Shown here: positions 45,083-55,230 of the stretch, piece after piece
Layout: each line of letters starts with the position of its first letter
How positions within the stretch are numbered: the first letter of the stretch is position 1
Source of the DNA: Iningainema tapete BLCC-T55
GTDB lineage: Bacteria > Cyanobacteriota > Cyanobacteriia > Cyanobacteriales > Nostocaceae
Direction of reading: 5' to 3'
DNA length: 55,278 bases
Assembly (NCBI RefSeq): GCF_014698965.1
Contig: NZ_JACXAE010000120.1
Coordinates: forward strand, 1-55,278
Made by a program: the position numbers and the translations under genes
The notes under the pieces: model-generated
Databases searched by the model: none
Seen by the model: only the letters and a program-made list of their open reading frames with translations
What the model was told of the DNA's origin: nothing

Positions 45083-47120
45083 TTTTTTCCCCTACTCCCC
45101 CACTCCCCTGCTCCGTTGGTGGTTGCCAAACAGCAGCGCGGATGATTACAGATAAAAGTGATAAGTTATACACAGACCAAGCGCCATTGAGTAAGTGAAC
45201 CCAAGGATCATTTAAATTTCCAGTGGCAAAGCGGTAAAGGCTCCACAGTATGCCCAAAATAATCAGAGCAAAGACAATCATTTGCGGCCATATTAGATGG
45301 AGATAAATTCCTGATTGTCGCTGCTTAGGTGTGACTTGAAATTTCAGTGGTTTTCCTGTAAAGACACTTAATACAGCTTGGATTAACAGGGGAAATAAAG
45401 CGATCGCATATTGCTCAGAGCGCCAAACTTCTCGAGCAGGAATACCCCAAGTAGCTGCAACGAAAGTCAGGCGGTTAATAATAAAAGCAGGAAAAAAGTG
45501 TAAGGCAAAATCAGGATCGTAAGTTTTAACTGGAATGACTCCTGTAAAAAAATAGATAATTGGGCAACTGATAAAAATAACAGTAGCAAAACCAGAAAAA
45601 TAACTATACATTGTTTTAAAATAGTGCAAACGTTGCCAAAACGTTAGCCCTGGTTTAGTCAAAGGATTTTCGCGGACTAACACTTGGATAGTACCTTGCG
45701 CCCATCGTAGTCGCTGTTTCAGAGTAGAACCCAAGTCATCGGGTGCTAAACCTTCTGCCAAAAGTTCATTGTGGTAAACAGATTTCCACCCTGCACTATG
45801 CAGACGCATCGCAGTATTCATATCTTCTGTAATACTGTTGCTAGATACGCCACCAACTAATTCAAATTCATCTAAACGTTTTTCATTAAGGGCAAACTCA
45901 TCAGAAAAATATTGCAGTCCAACACTAACCAGTGCCTCGCGTCTCAGTATATCATCTGTACCTGTATAAAAAGCAGCATTCAGTCCATCTTTACCCTGTT
46001 GCAGCGGACCATAAAATAAATGTGCTGAGTGTCCAAAAGGATCGCCTTTTGGGATGTTATAAAAATCTTGGGGTGTCTGTACGAAAGCAATTCTGTTTTG
46101 CTCGTATTTTCCTGTAAAAATATTGTATGTATAGAAATACGGCAGGACTCGCTTAAGAATTGGAGGCTTAGGAATATGATCCGCATCCAGGGTAAGAATA
46201 AATTGCCCTGAAGTTTCTCCGGAAAAAATCGCGTAATTCAAGTTACCTGCTTTAGCATGATGCGGTACACCAGCTGGTTTGGGACGAGCAATGTAGCGAA
46301 AACGAGCAAGCTCAACTAGTTCGAGTTCTTTTTGGTGGATAGCTTTTTCTAGTTCGAGCCATTCAACCTTCAAGCGATCCAAAAGCGTGTTTGCTGGAGA
46401 ATCACTTCTACTTTGATTTTGAGGATCTGACCACAGAATGAATGAGTAAAGATTCTGTAACAATTCAGTAGTATAAGGGTCTTGACTGTAAACTTGTCGT
46501 GATGATAAGTCTTGTAGCCATTGTTCCACTGCTTGAATTAAAGGTGTGAAATCGCACAACTGCTGGTAACGCTCCAATAGAGCAGAGCGCTCTGCTTCAA
46601 TCCGATTTGCTTGTTGTTGTAATGAAGGCGATCGCAAATCTTCCAGGCAAAGTTTTTCTGCCATAGTTCGCATAGCAGCCGAGTTGCCATCATCCAGCAC
46701 ATAAACGCGCAGCTTTGTGGCTGGGTAATCTATTGCTAAAGCACCTCTAGCTGTTTGTTCCACAATTTCCGGCGGCTCATTATAACACGTTAAAAACACA
46801 TCTACAGTAGGCCATTCAGAAATGGGTAGGGGTGGTGAAACCTGATCGAGAGACTTAATCTGTCGAACTAGGGGACGCCACAGCCCGATTACAAACATTA
46901 CACCGCCGAAATAGCTGTAAATTTCAGCCAGCACTAACGGTACAGACAGCCATAGTGCATCAAAGTTGATCGAATGAGTAATACCCCACTGTAAATACCA
47001 GAAACCAAATATTAAATTGATTTCTGCTAGGTAGCGAAATAGCAACGTTCTTTCTTTCAACTTCGAGCGGCTGTTACCCGAAAAGGTTGATGAATTTTCA
47101 ACAATGGAAACTGAAGTCAT
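45069..47120 (-). CDS. Cellulose-synthase-like GT2 glycosyltransferase
   Basis: 683 residues from ATG at 47120 (24 extra upstream codons start at a weak alternative codon). Processive GT2 motifs: DVFLTCYNEPPEIVEQTARG, TLDADHIPKP (DxD), TEDMNTAMRL and QRLRWAQG (Q-x-x-R-W), with transmembrane segments at both ends. No PilZ domain was recognised. Makes a beta-glycan and translocates it. Upstream are two DUF3131 genes and downstream a PIG-L deacetylase, forming an exopolysaccharide locus. Confidence 0.9.
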   Translation of the reverse strand: MTSVSIVENSSTFSGNSRSKLKERTLLFRYLAEINLIFGFWYLQWGITHSINFDALWLSVPLVLAEIYSYFGGVMFVIGLWRPLVRQIKSLDQVSPPLPISEWPTVDVFLTCYNEPPEIVEQTARGALAIDYPATKLRVYVLDDGNSAAMRTMAEKLCLEDLRSPSLQQQANRIEAERSALLERYQQLCDFTPLIQAVEQWLQDLSSRQVYSQDPYTTELLQNLYSFILWSDPQNQSRSDSPANTLLDRLKVEWLELEKAIHQKELELVELARFRYIARPKPAGVPHHAKAGNLNYAIFSGETSGQFILTLDADHIPKPPILKRVLPYFYTYNIFTGKYEQNRIAFVQTPQDFYNIPKGDPFGHSAHLFYGPLQQGKDGLNAAFYTGTDDILRREALVSVGLQYFSDEFALNEKRLDEFELVGGVSSNSITEDMNTAMRLHSAGWKSVYHNELLAEGLAPDDLGSTLKQRLRWAQGTIQVLVRENPLTKPGLTFWQRLHYFKTMYSYFSGFATVIFISCPIIYFFTGVIPVKTYDPDFALHFFPAFIINRLTFVAATWGIPAREVWRSEQYAIALFPLLIQAVLSVFTGKPLKFQVTPKQRQSGIYLHLIWPQMIVFALIILGILWSLYRFATGNLNDPWVHLLNGAWSVYNLSLLSVIIRAAVWQPPTEQGSGGVGEKTPDS

Positions 47121-47240
47121 TGTGTTATTAAAAATCAAAGCCTTATTACTGAGTATTCCCCAGAGAATTTCATTACTAACAACCCTGCCCAAATTTCGGT
47201 GTCAAATACAGCAGATTTCAACTTAATGAAGTACAAAATA

Positions 47241-47294
47241 CCCCTCCCGCGCTACCGCGCACCCTCCCCGAAGATCGGGGAGGGTAGGGAGGGG
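47241..47294. repeat. C/G-rich inverted repeat
   Basis: CCCCTCCCGCGCTACCGCGC, then ACCCTCCCCGAAGATCGGGG and AGGGTAGGGAGGGG. Strong hairpin of the same class as the insertion in ligA, located between the DUF3131 pseudogene and the GT2 gene. Confidence 0.75.
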
Positions 47295-47362
47295 TGTAAG
47301 TACTCCGACACAATTAATTACAAAATTTATTTTCCTTTCTCCCGTCTCCTGACTCCTGATTC

Positions 47363-49724
47363 CTATCTGCCTGAAACCCAGTAACTTCCAGAGCCATCGG
47401 AAATCATCTTGGCTTTTTGCTTCGCCGTGCTGGGTAACCCTCTACCAGAATTTCCCTTGGTAATTGTTTGCCACCAAGGAGAGTTGAAGGCAGTAGTTGG
47501 ACGAATCAGAGGTTGCCGATTCATGACGGTGTAGAGCAGGGATTGGAGAATCATGCTGTTAGTACTGCTGGTGAAACCAACCGCCGTTTTGCCAGTTGTT
47601 TCATAAAAGCCTTCATAAAAACCCACAAGTGGATTGTATTGATCGGTTGTCGCTTTGAGTAACTCTTGACTATATTTATCTTCGGGAAGCAAGGCATGAT
47701 AGGCAAAAGCAACTGCAGTACTTACCACTCGCCCGGATGGTATAGGCTTGCCGTCATCTCCTAAGGCTACCCAAGGCTGATTTTGACCAATAATTGTGCT
47801 GTGAACTATATAGGGTTTACGATCAATTAAGGTCGTGCCTGAAGCTGTGAGAGTTCCGGTGCGACGATACCGTTCAGCTTGAGCAGTGAAAATTAGCTGT
47901 AATAGCGATCACCATTGCGGATCTAGACCAAATTCAAGACCATAGAGCAAGAATGGATTGCTAACCGTAATCTATTGGTTTAAGCGATCGCGTATCATAA
48001 CCCCGATGCGGTAACTCCATCGCAAACAAGGGTAACTTAGATAGCGCCCCTAAAAGATGGCGGGTGCGTCGATCAAATTCTGGAGCGGAAATGATATCGA
48101 GTGTTCGCGCTGCATGAAGTGCCGCCAAATAATCTCCTAATCCCTATAGAGTTGCACCTTTCAAGTCACTGCGGTCATCAATTAACCCACTCTTTGAGTG
48201 ATAATTGGCGTTAAAGTAATGCCATGCTGCTTGTGCATAGCGCCGTTCAATTACTGTCAAAGGTCGAGCTAGCTTGATAGTAGATGGCTGTGGACTACTA
48301 ACAGGTGGAATTGGTGCGACACTCACCTCGGTAACCCCAGAGGTGGTAGCTCCGACTGAGGAAGAACTGCTAGAAGTTGTTGTTGGCACTTGGGGGTTGG
48401 AATTGGGTTTTGCAGTTGCCACACTAGCAGTCGATCCAATTAAAGGACGGTTTCCCCTAGCTTTGTAGTACAAAATCTCTAAAATTAACCCATTGGTATT
48501 GCCAGTCAAAGCTTTATTAGGTTGCTTGGATTCTTCGTATATACCAGCGTAGTAACCACTGTCATCAGGACTTTTTAAATCCTTAACTGCATCAAAAACT
48601 TTTTGGGCATAAGCATTATCTGGAAAAAGATAACGCCAGCCAAAAGCAGCCTTTGTACTAATACTGCGGAACTTGGGGTAAGGTTGATTAGTATCTGTGA
48701 TTGCTGCCCAAGTTTCACCGTTGGCATAAACGGTGTTGTAGATAAAATAAGGAGCTTGATCAATATTGTCTTCCGATACAGCAGTTAACTGACCTGTAGT
48801 ATCGTATCGCCGCTTTTGTACCTCTAACACCCTAGCAGCATAATCAGCTAACTCTCCTTTCAAGCCAAATTCAATTCCATCTAAGATATAAGACTCGCCG
48901 ACAACGTAATTACTAGCGTTAGTACTTTTAAAGTCACGGGTATCAACCGGAATTTGCACACCGTTAATCTCAACGAACTTAAACGGCTTGAAATCCATTG
49001 CCTTTGATGCTTTGAAGCCCCAAAGTTCATAGCCTCTAGCAGCATATTCCTCATAGCCCAGTCTTCCCTCTTGTACTAAAAGAGTACTTTTATCTGGTAG
49101 TACTGTGGCTCCTTGAAGTTCTCCATCTTTGACACTTCGTCCTAATTGCCACTTGGACACAATCCCCTTGAGCCAACTTTCATATTGAGGATGACAAGTA
49201 CGAATCACATCAAATGCAGCCAGTACACGACCAATGTCTAGAGCTGACCAACCAATCCCTCGCTCAATCGGATTGTTTCCATAATCAACCATCTGTCCGG
49301 TTGCTGCGTGATAAACTTTATCTGGTAAGGTATCTTCAAATAGTTTCAAGTTGCCCAGCGTTGTCAAAAACTTATTCAAACGACTATCAAAGTCTGCTTG
49401 ATCCGTAAGATTTAGCCATCGCACCGCATTCAATGCCATGAGGTAATTGCCCATATCCCACAGTGTACCGGAAGGATAACCTCCAGTGGAATTTGTAAAT
49501 CCAGTTGCCGGCTGATAATTTTTGACAAAATACTGCCAAGCAGCACGAGCATAATTTACCTCATCAGGTGTCAGCGGGGCTGTAATGCTACTACAACTGT
49601 TGGAGTTGTTGGGAGGATTTTGCGATAAAACTGGTGTCGGGATGTAAAACCAAAATTGCATCAATGTTCCAATTAAGAACAGTGCGATCAATTTCAATAA
49701 CTTTTGTGGACGAGTATGTATCAT
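47363..49724 (-). pseudogene. Two-domain DUF3131 protein, broken by nonsense and deletion
   Basis: Starts at the ATG of an ATGA overlap with the preceding DUF3131 gene. Signal peptide or anchor, then a complete DUF3131 domain (PDEVNYARAAWQYFVKNYQP, ERGIGWSALDIGRVLAAFDV, EGRLGYEEYAARGYELWGFK). The second copy runs to ...LKGATL and hits TAG at 48144-48146, where paralogues have Trp (TGG). Beyond the stop the frame continues as GLGDYLAALHAARTLDIISA, but a large internal deletion and frame changes follow before the last third (47363-47728). The first domain alone might still be made. DUF3131 proteins resemble (alpha/alpha) barrels linked to exopolysaccharide loci. Confidence 0.85.
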
Positions 49725-51161
49725 TTGATTCTTACTCCCGCCCAAACTATCAGTGGTTTTCCAACTTGCTTGTAGAGTAAGCTTTCCAAAATTACACCAT
49801 TATTATTAGCAGTGAGGGATCGATTCGGTTCGCGTAGAGATTCGTAGTACCCGTTGTACCAACCATCTTTAGATTTAAGATTGGTTTGGACAAAATCAAA
49901 TAACTGGCGGGTGTAAGTGGTGTTGTAAAGTACATGCCATCCTACAGCTGCTTTGGCACTGAGGAAGCGTAAATTGTTGTGCTTTTGTCGGGTATCTGTG
50001 ATGGTAGCCCAAGGTTCTCCGTTGACAAATAAGCTACTGTAAACTAAAGTAGGGCGCACGATCTAAGTTGTCTTCTGTGACTGCACTTAATTGTTTTGTG
50101 GCTTGGTAGCGAGCTTCTTGAGCAGCTAAGATTCTATCGGCATAGGCTTTTGGTAGAGCTTGAAACCCAGTTTCAATCCCATCTAATATATAAGGTTCGC
50201 TGAGGACGTAGTTGTTGGCTCCGGAGGTTTTATAGTCACGGCGATCATAGGGAACTCCTTGTCCGTAGAGATTGACAAAGGCAGTATGAGACTGATATTC
50301 TGTAGCTTTTTTAACATTTAAACCCCACAACTTTAAACCGTAGGCGGCATAATTTTCATAGCCTAAGCGACCTTCTTAGTTGTATAATTATTTACTTTTT
50401 TTTACAGCAGTACCGTACATTTGCCCATTTTTGGTCAGACGTGCTACCTGCCAATGACTCCAAACGGCTTTTGTTTGTCGTCGTAACTGCGGATATTTTG
50501 CTTCGACAATTTTGAGCCAGATGGCCATTCGCCCCAAATCGAGAGCCGACCAACCAATTTCTTCACGTTTGTCTAATTGACCGTAGTTAACGGGTAAAAG
50601 AGTTTTAGAGTTGTAGACTTTGTTGGGTAGTTCTTGTTTATACAGAGGCATTGATGCTAGAGTCTTCAACATTTTGCTCATTTTCGTTTCAAATTCTTCA
50701 GCAGAAACGATATTGAGTTCTTTGGCACTTACCAAGGCAGCGATCGCAGCTGCTTGATCCCACATAGTGACTGAAGTAAAGCCATCAACGGAATTGACTA
50801 AGCCAGTCTGCTCGTTCCAGTTGCGCTGAAAGTAAGCCCAAGCCATACGGGCGATCGCCATTTCTTCTGTTGTCAGTTTTCCCACGGACGGCGCAACATA
50901 AGGAGTTATGGCGGTTGTTAGTTGGTTGGAACTCACTGGTGTCCCTGGCAAAACTACCGTAGCATCAAGTTGCGCTATTGTTGGAGCTTTTTTGTCGCTT
51001 GAGGCAGTTTGTTGTGTTACCGTTTGTACAACATTCGTTTTGTTCAGGTGCTTAGACCATAAATTGAGCAGAGCGATCGCTACAACAGCAGTAACTACTC
51101 CACCTACAGAAGCTAACAAAGACAAACTTTTTGGTGGTGGTTCAAAATCAGAATTCATCAT
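49721..51161 (-). pseudogene. DUF3131 membrane-anchored protein gene with two stops and one frameshift
   Basis: N-terminal transmembrane segment (LLASVGGVVTAVVAIALLNL) and a DUF3131 domain (MAWAYFQRNWNEQTGLVNSV, EIGWSALDLGRMAIW). Two in-frame TAA codons (50388-50390, 50376-50378) stand where Gln CAA would keep the reading KxLYNxEGRLGYENYAAYGL. Near 50050 one extra A shifts the frame from APYF to VYSSLFVNGEPWATI. The total length is one base over a multiple of three, as expected for a single insertion. Intact it would be about 480 residues. Confidence 0.88.
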
Positions 51162-51329
51162 TAAAGCTTTATTTAATCAGTTACTTCAACAGTCTTACCA
51201 AATTTATTCTTCCCAGTTTTCCAACCTAACTAACACTCCTATCTCTTGTATAGAAAGGTTCTATCTGGCAGGGATTGGTACGTTTTGGTCTATAGTGATT
51301 GATAACAAATATTCCTAGCAAGCGAAAAA

Positions 51330-52043
51330 ATGCGACTTTTATTAGTTGAGGATGAGCCAGATTTAGGTGCGGCAATTAAACAAGTTCTCAGCCATGAAGC
51401 GTATGTGGTTGATTGGTTTGTTAATGGCACACAAGCATGGCTATATGTAGAGAGTGGATGGACTGAGTATACAGTAGCAATTATTGATTGGATGTTGCCT
51501 GGTTTATCAGGAATAGAGTTGTGTAAACGGCTGCGAACCAGCTACGGAGACGCTACGCGAACGCATAACAGTTGTATACCAGTACTTATGTTAACTGCTA
51601 AAGACCGATTGGAAGAAAAGATTATTGGACTTGATGCAGGGGCTGATGACTACTTAATAAAGCCATTTGACATGGCAGAACTACTGGCAAGGTTGCGTGC
51701 ATTACGGCGGCGCTCGCCTCAACTCCAACCTCAACACCTTCAAGTAGGTTGCCTAACACCCAATTATAGCACCCACGAAGTAACTCGTATATATTCCCAA
51801 GGGAACAAACTTTTAAACTCATTAACTATCAAAGAATTTCAACTGCTGGAATACCTGATGAAACATCCAAACCAAATCGTTACTCGCGATCAAATCATTA
51901 ATCAACTGTGGGAAATTGGTACAGAACCAGCGAGCAATGTGGTAGCAGCACAAATTCGCTTACTTAGACGTAAGCTAGGAGATGATGGCAGCGAATCTTT
52001 GATTGAAACAATCTATGGTGTGGGCTATCGCTTGAAAGTTTAA
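51330..52043 (+). CDS. OmpR-family response regulator (RppA-like)
   Basis: 237 residues. Receiver domain with acidic LLLVEDEPD, phosphoacceptor Asp53 (IIDWMLPG) and Lys in YLIKPFDMAEL; then a winged-helix DNA-binding domain (LTIKEFQLLEYLMKHPNQIV, QIRLLRRKLGDDG, TIYGVGYRLKV). A short insertion (SYGDATRT) sits between Asp53 and the Thr switch region and comes from a repeat. It resembles the RppA/NrsR-type regulators of cyanobacteria. Eleven bases downstream lies its presumed kinase, which is broken. Confidence 0.93.
   Translation: MRLLLVEDEPDLGAAIKQVLSHEAYVVDWFVNGTQAWLYVESGWTEYTVAIIDWMLPGLSGIELCKRLRTSYGDATRTHNSCIPVLMLTAKDRLEEKIIGLDAGADDYLIKPFDMAELLARLRALRRRSPQLQPQHLQVGCLTPNYSTHEVTRIYSQGNKLLNSLTIKEFQLLEYLMKHPNQIVTRDQIINQLWEIGTEPASNVVAAQIRLLRRKLGDDGSESLIETIYGVGYRLKV
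51546..51564. repeat. GGAGACGCTACGCGAACGC repeat inside response regulator gene
   Basis: A 19-base sequence that is a frequent short dispersed repeat in Nostocales genomes, here translated in frame (GDATRT). Its palindromic core is GCTACGCGAACGC-like. Confidence 0.55.
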
Positions 52044-52054
52044 AGTAAACAGTA

Positions 52055-53395
52055 ATGAATCGCAATCAACTTTTCCGCGTGACTCGCACGCGATTAGCGG
52101 CTTGGTATGCGCTAGTAATGGGATGCATTTTAGGGCTATCTGGTGTGGGGGTTTATCAAGTGGTTGCCCATGCTTACCGTGAAACGATCGATCAAGGCCT
52201 CGAATCAGTAGCAGAAGCACTCCATCAAAGTATTGAACCAGTATGGCAGCAAGGCGATCGCTTACAGCAAGCCCAACAACTTTCTTTAGAACTTTGTGTC
52301 GCGCCTACAAATTGTTGGAATAAAAAAGCAGTCATTACACAATCTTTTGCAAAAGCAGCCGATCCTGTCAATTACTACATGCGTTTGCTAGATGGTTCAG
52401 GAAAACCAATTGCCCTAGCAGGATTATATCTTGAGCAATTACCGATTACATCACTACAGCATGGGCAAATCCGCAAAGATCGCTCTGGCAAGAGCTATCG
52501 TCAAATAACTTTACCACTGCATACCCAGTACAAAGTTTCTGGCTATTTGCAACTGGGGAGAAGTCTCAAAGACTTAGATCAGCATCTAGCTGCTTTGAAA
52601 TTAACTCTATTATTAGGATGGCCTATTTCCATGATTTTGATTGGTTGGTCAAGTTGGTGGTTGGCAGGTTTAGCTATGCAACCTGTCTACCGATCCTATC
52701 AATAAATGGAACAGTTTACTGCTGATGCAGCCCATGAGTTTCGCACGCCTTTGGCCGCAATGCACTCTACCATTGAAGCTGCTTTTAGATTGTACGGTTC
52801 AACCCCATCTCTATCTGAGCCAGCAGCAAGTGGAATTTTGCAAGTTCTCCAGCGGCAGAATACTCGCCTATCACAATTGGTGAGAGATTTGCTGCTATTG
52901 GCAAGGCTAGATCAGCAACAACAAACAGGAGAGTATAAGGTTTGCTGTGTTAATGATTTAATTAGCGATTTAGTAGAGGAATTGGCATTTTTAGCGATTG
53001 ATGCTCAAGTAACACTACATACGCAGGTATCCCAGCAAGAAAAACTGTATGTTATGGGAAACGAAGAACAGCTTTATCGCTTGATTTCCAACTTAATTGT
53101 AAATGCAATTCAAGCCACTCCCCACGGCGGAAAAGTTATCGTTTTTCTCCAACGTAGCGATCGCCACGTCTTAATTAAAGTCCAAGATACAGGAGTTGGT
53201 ATTGCTCCTGAGCATCAAAGTCGCATTTTTGACCGTTTCTATCGAGTTAATCAAGACCGCTCTCGCGCCTCTGGCGGTTCTGGTTTAGGATTGGCGATTG
53301 TCCAGGCGATCACTACAGCACACAAAGGCAGTATTCAGGTACACAGTCAAATTGGTTCAGGCAGTACATTTACAGTGCGGCTACCTGTAAATTAG
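52055..53395 (+). pseudogene. Sensor histidine kinase split by one in-frame stop codon
   Basis: The first part (216 codons) has a transmembrane helix (LAAWYALVMGCILGLSGVGV), a periplasmic sensor domain and a second helix (ALKLTLLLGWPISMILIGWS). It reads QPVYRSYQ and then TAA at 52703-52705. The same frame continues MEQFTADAAHEFRTPLAAMH, the H-box, and later the N, G1 and G2 boxes (NLIVNAIQA, DTGVGIAPEHQSRIFDRF, GGSGLGLAI). Homologues have Gln (CAA) at the stop. Unless read through, no full sensor is made; the C-terminal 229 residues from ATG 52706 could be a soluble kinase core. Confidence 0.9.
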
Positions 53396-53553
53396 TTAAT
53401 ATTTTTCTTAAAAAGATAGATAAAACATCTACCATTTGGAGTATAAATATTTCATTTTTATTTCATTTTTTAGTATCAAACTATGGAGATGAAACGGTAT
53501 TCAGGCGCTCTAAAACTGTCGCCTCAAACAACTTTTAAAATTAGTTACTAAAA

Positions 53554-55230
53554 ATGTTAGTCAGGGGAAAGATTTTTTGGCTCAAGCTTTACCGCCAACT
53601 GTTGCAACCTAAACGCTTTGCTATTTTTCAAGCTTGTGTAATTGGTTTAGTTGCAGCACTAGCGGCAGTATTCTTAAAGCAAGGCGTCGGTGCTTTAGGC
53701 GGATGGCGAGTCCATACAACTCATCTACTACCAGCTTGGTTGGTATTACCAGCAATTGGCTTAGTGGGGGGACTGCTATCAGGTTGGCTAGTGGAGCGAG
53801 TGGCTCCAGAAGCTGGTGGTAGCGGCATTTCACAAGTCAAGGCTGTACTTGCTAAAGTACCAATGGCATTGAATTTACGGGTTGCTGTCGTTAAACTGCT
53901 CAGTGCAGTGATAGCATTAGGTTCGGGTTTGCCCTTAGGTAGGGAAGGTCCAACACTACAGGTAGGAGCGGCATTAGCTAATCAACTCAGTCGCATATTT
54001 CCTACTTCTCCAGATTACCGTCGCCAGATGATAGCGGCTGGGGCTGGAGCAGGGTTAGCAGCTGCTTTCAATACCCCCATCGCCGGAGTTCTCTTTGTAG
54101 TGGAAGAACTACTTCAGGATGTATCCGGCTTGACGATGGGGAAGGCAATACTTGCTTCTTTCATTGGTGCGGCTATTTCACGATGGCTGGGAGGACAAGA
54201 ATCTGTTTCCTCAGTACAGGATACTAGGTTTCTATTCAATCGGCGTGTCTTAGTGGTAGATGACAACGCTACAAATCGCAAAATTGTCCATCATCAAGCT
54301 ACTCGTTGGGGGATGCAGGTAGATCAAGCTAGTAGTGCAGAAGATGCACTACTAGCTTTACAAGATGCTGCTAAGCAGGGCATACCCTATGATTTTGTCT
54401 TGATAGATATGCAAATGCCCGCAACTGATGGCTTAACTCTGGGAGAACAAATTAAGGCAAATTTGAAGATTGCTAAAATACCTTTAATTATGCTCACCTC
54501 TACTAATCAACGCGATGAAGTGCAACGCGCACTTAATATCGGATTTTCTGCTTATTTAGTCAAGCCTGTGAAAGCATCTCGACTACTTGATACTATTATG
54601 AATATTCTGGACACCCAAGAAAAGAGTGAGGGAGACAGGGAGTGGGGGAAACAGGGAGTGGGGGAAACAGGGAGTGGGGGAGACAGGGAGTGTGTGTCCA
54701 ACTTAAGAATTTTGTTAGCTGAGGATAATGTGGTGAATCAGAAAGTAGCTCTCAAGCAGCTTCAGAGTTTGGGATATAAAGCAGATGTTGCTGCTAATGG
54801 AAAAGAAGTTTTACAGCTTTTAGAAAAAGTTCCCTATGACTTGATTCTTATGGATTGCCAAATGCCAATTCTTGATGGTTTAGAAACCACAAGAGAAATT
54901 CATCGTTGGCAGGAAAGTTCTTTTGCTAGTCGTCGTCGCCCGATAGTGGTGGCGATGACGGCTAATGCGATGAAAGAAGATCGACAAATGTGTCTAGATG
55001 CTGGTATGGATGACTATTTGAGTAAGCCTGTATTGAAAGAAAAATTGGCAGCAACGCTTTTGCATTGGGCAAGTGTTATATTTACAGCACATGAGTCTAC
55101 TGAATCTATTGTAGGTTCTGCCAGTGACAGCAATTCGCTCGATCTACCGATTGATTGGGAACACTTGCACCAGCTTTCGGAAAATAACTTAGAATTTGAA
55201 TTGGAGGGTTCTCCCGGCTTTTTGGTGTAA
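53554..55230 (+). CDS. Chimeric ClC-channel N-terminus fused to two receiver domains
   Basis: 558 residues. Residues 1-225 are the first half of a ClC chloride channel/transporter (EAGGSGISQVKAVLAKVPMA, GSGLPLGREGPTLQVG with the gating Glu, FNTPIAGVLFVVEELLQD). At about residue 228 it changes to a receiver domain (NRRVLVVDDNATNRKIVHHQ; Asp in LIDMQMPATDG). A tandem-repeat linker, a second receiver (LRILLAEDNVVNQKVALKQL; LMDCQMPILDG) and the start of an HPt domain (IDWEHLHQLSENNLEFELE) follow, then it stops. The receivers look like the tail of a hybrid kinase. The ClC pore is incomplete, so channel activity is unlikely. Confidence 0.85.
   Translation: MLVRGKIFWLKLYRQLLQPKRFAIFQACVIGLVAALAAVFLKQGVGALGGWRVHTTHLLPAWLVLPAIGLVGGLLSGWLVERVAPEAGGSGISQVKAVLAKVPMALNLRVAVVKLLSAVIALGSGLPLGREGPTLQVGAALANQLSRIFPTSPDYRRQMIAAGAGAGLAAAFNTPIAGVLFVVEELLQDVSGLTMGKAILASFIGAAISRWLGGQESVSSVQDTRFLFNRRVLVVDDNATNRKIVHHQATRWGMQVDQASSAEDALLALQDAAKQGIPYDFVLIDMQMPATDGLTLGEQIKANLKIAKIPLIMLTSTNQRDEVQRALNIGFSAYLVKPVKASRLLDTIMNILDTQEKSEGDREWGKQGVGETGSGGDRECVSNLRILLAEDNVVNQKVALKQLQSLGYKADVAANGKEVLQLLEKVPYDLILMDCQMPILDGLETTREIHRWQESSFASRRRPIVVAMTANAMKEDRQMCLDAGMDDYLSKPVLKEKLAATLLHWASVIFTAHESTESIVGSASDSNSLDLPIDWEHLHQLSENNLEFELEGSPGFLV
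54631..54694. repeat. Four 16-bp tandem repeats in receiver linker
   Basis: ACAGGGAGTGGGGGAA-type units repeat with a 16-base period (54635, 54651, 54667, 54683). Because 16 is not a multiple of three, each unit is read in a new frame. The total still keeps the coding frame open through the linker. Confidence 0.75.

Noticed and set aside
45932-46211. Short frames on both strands within the GT2 glycosyltransferase gene.
   Set aside because: Shadows of a well-supported coding sequence.
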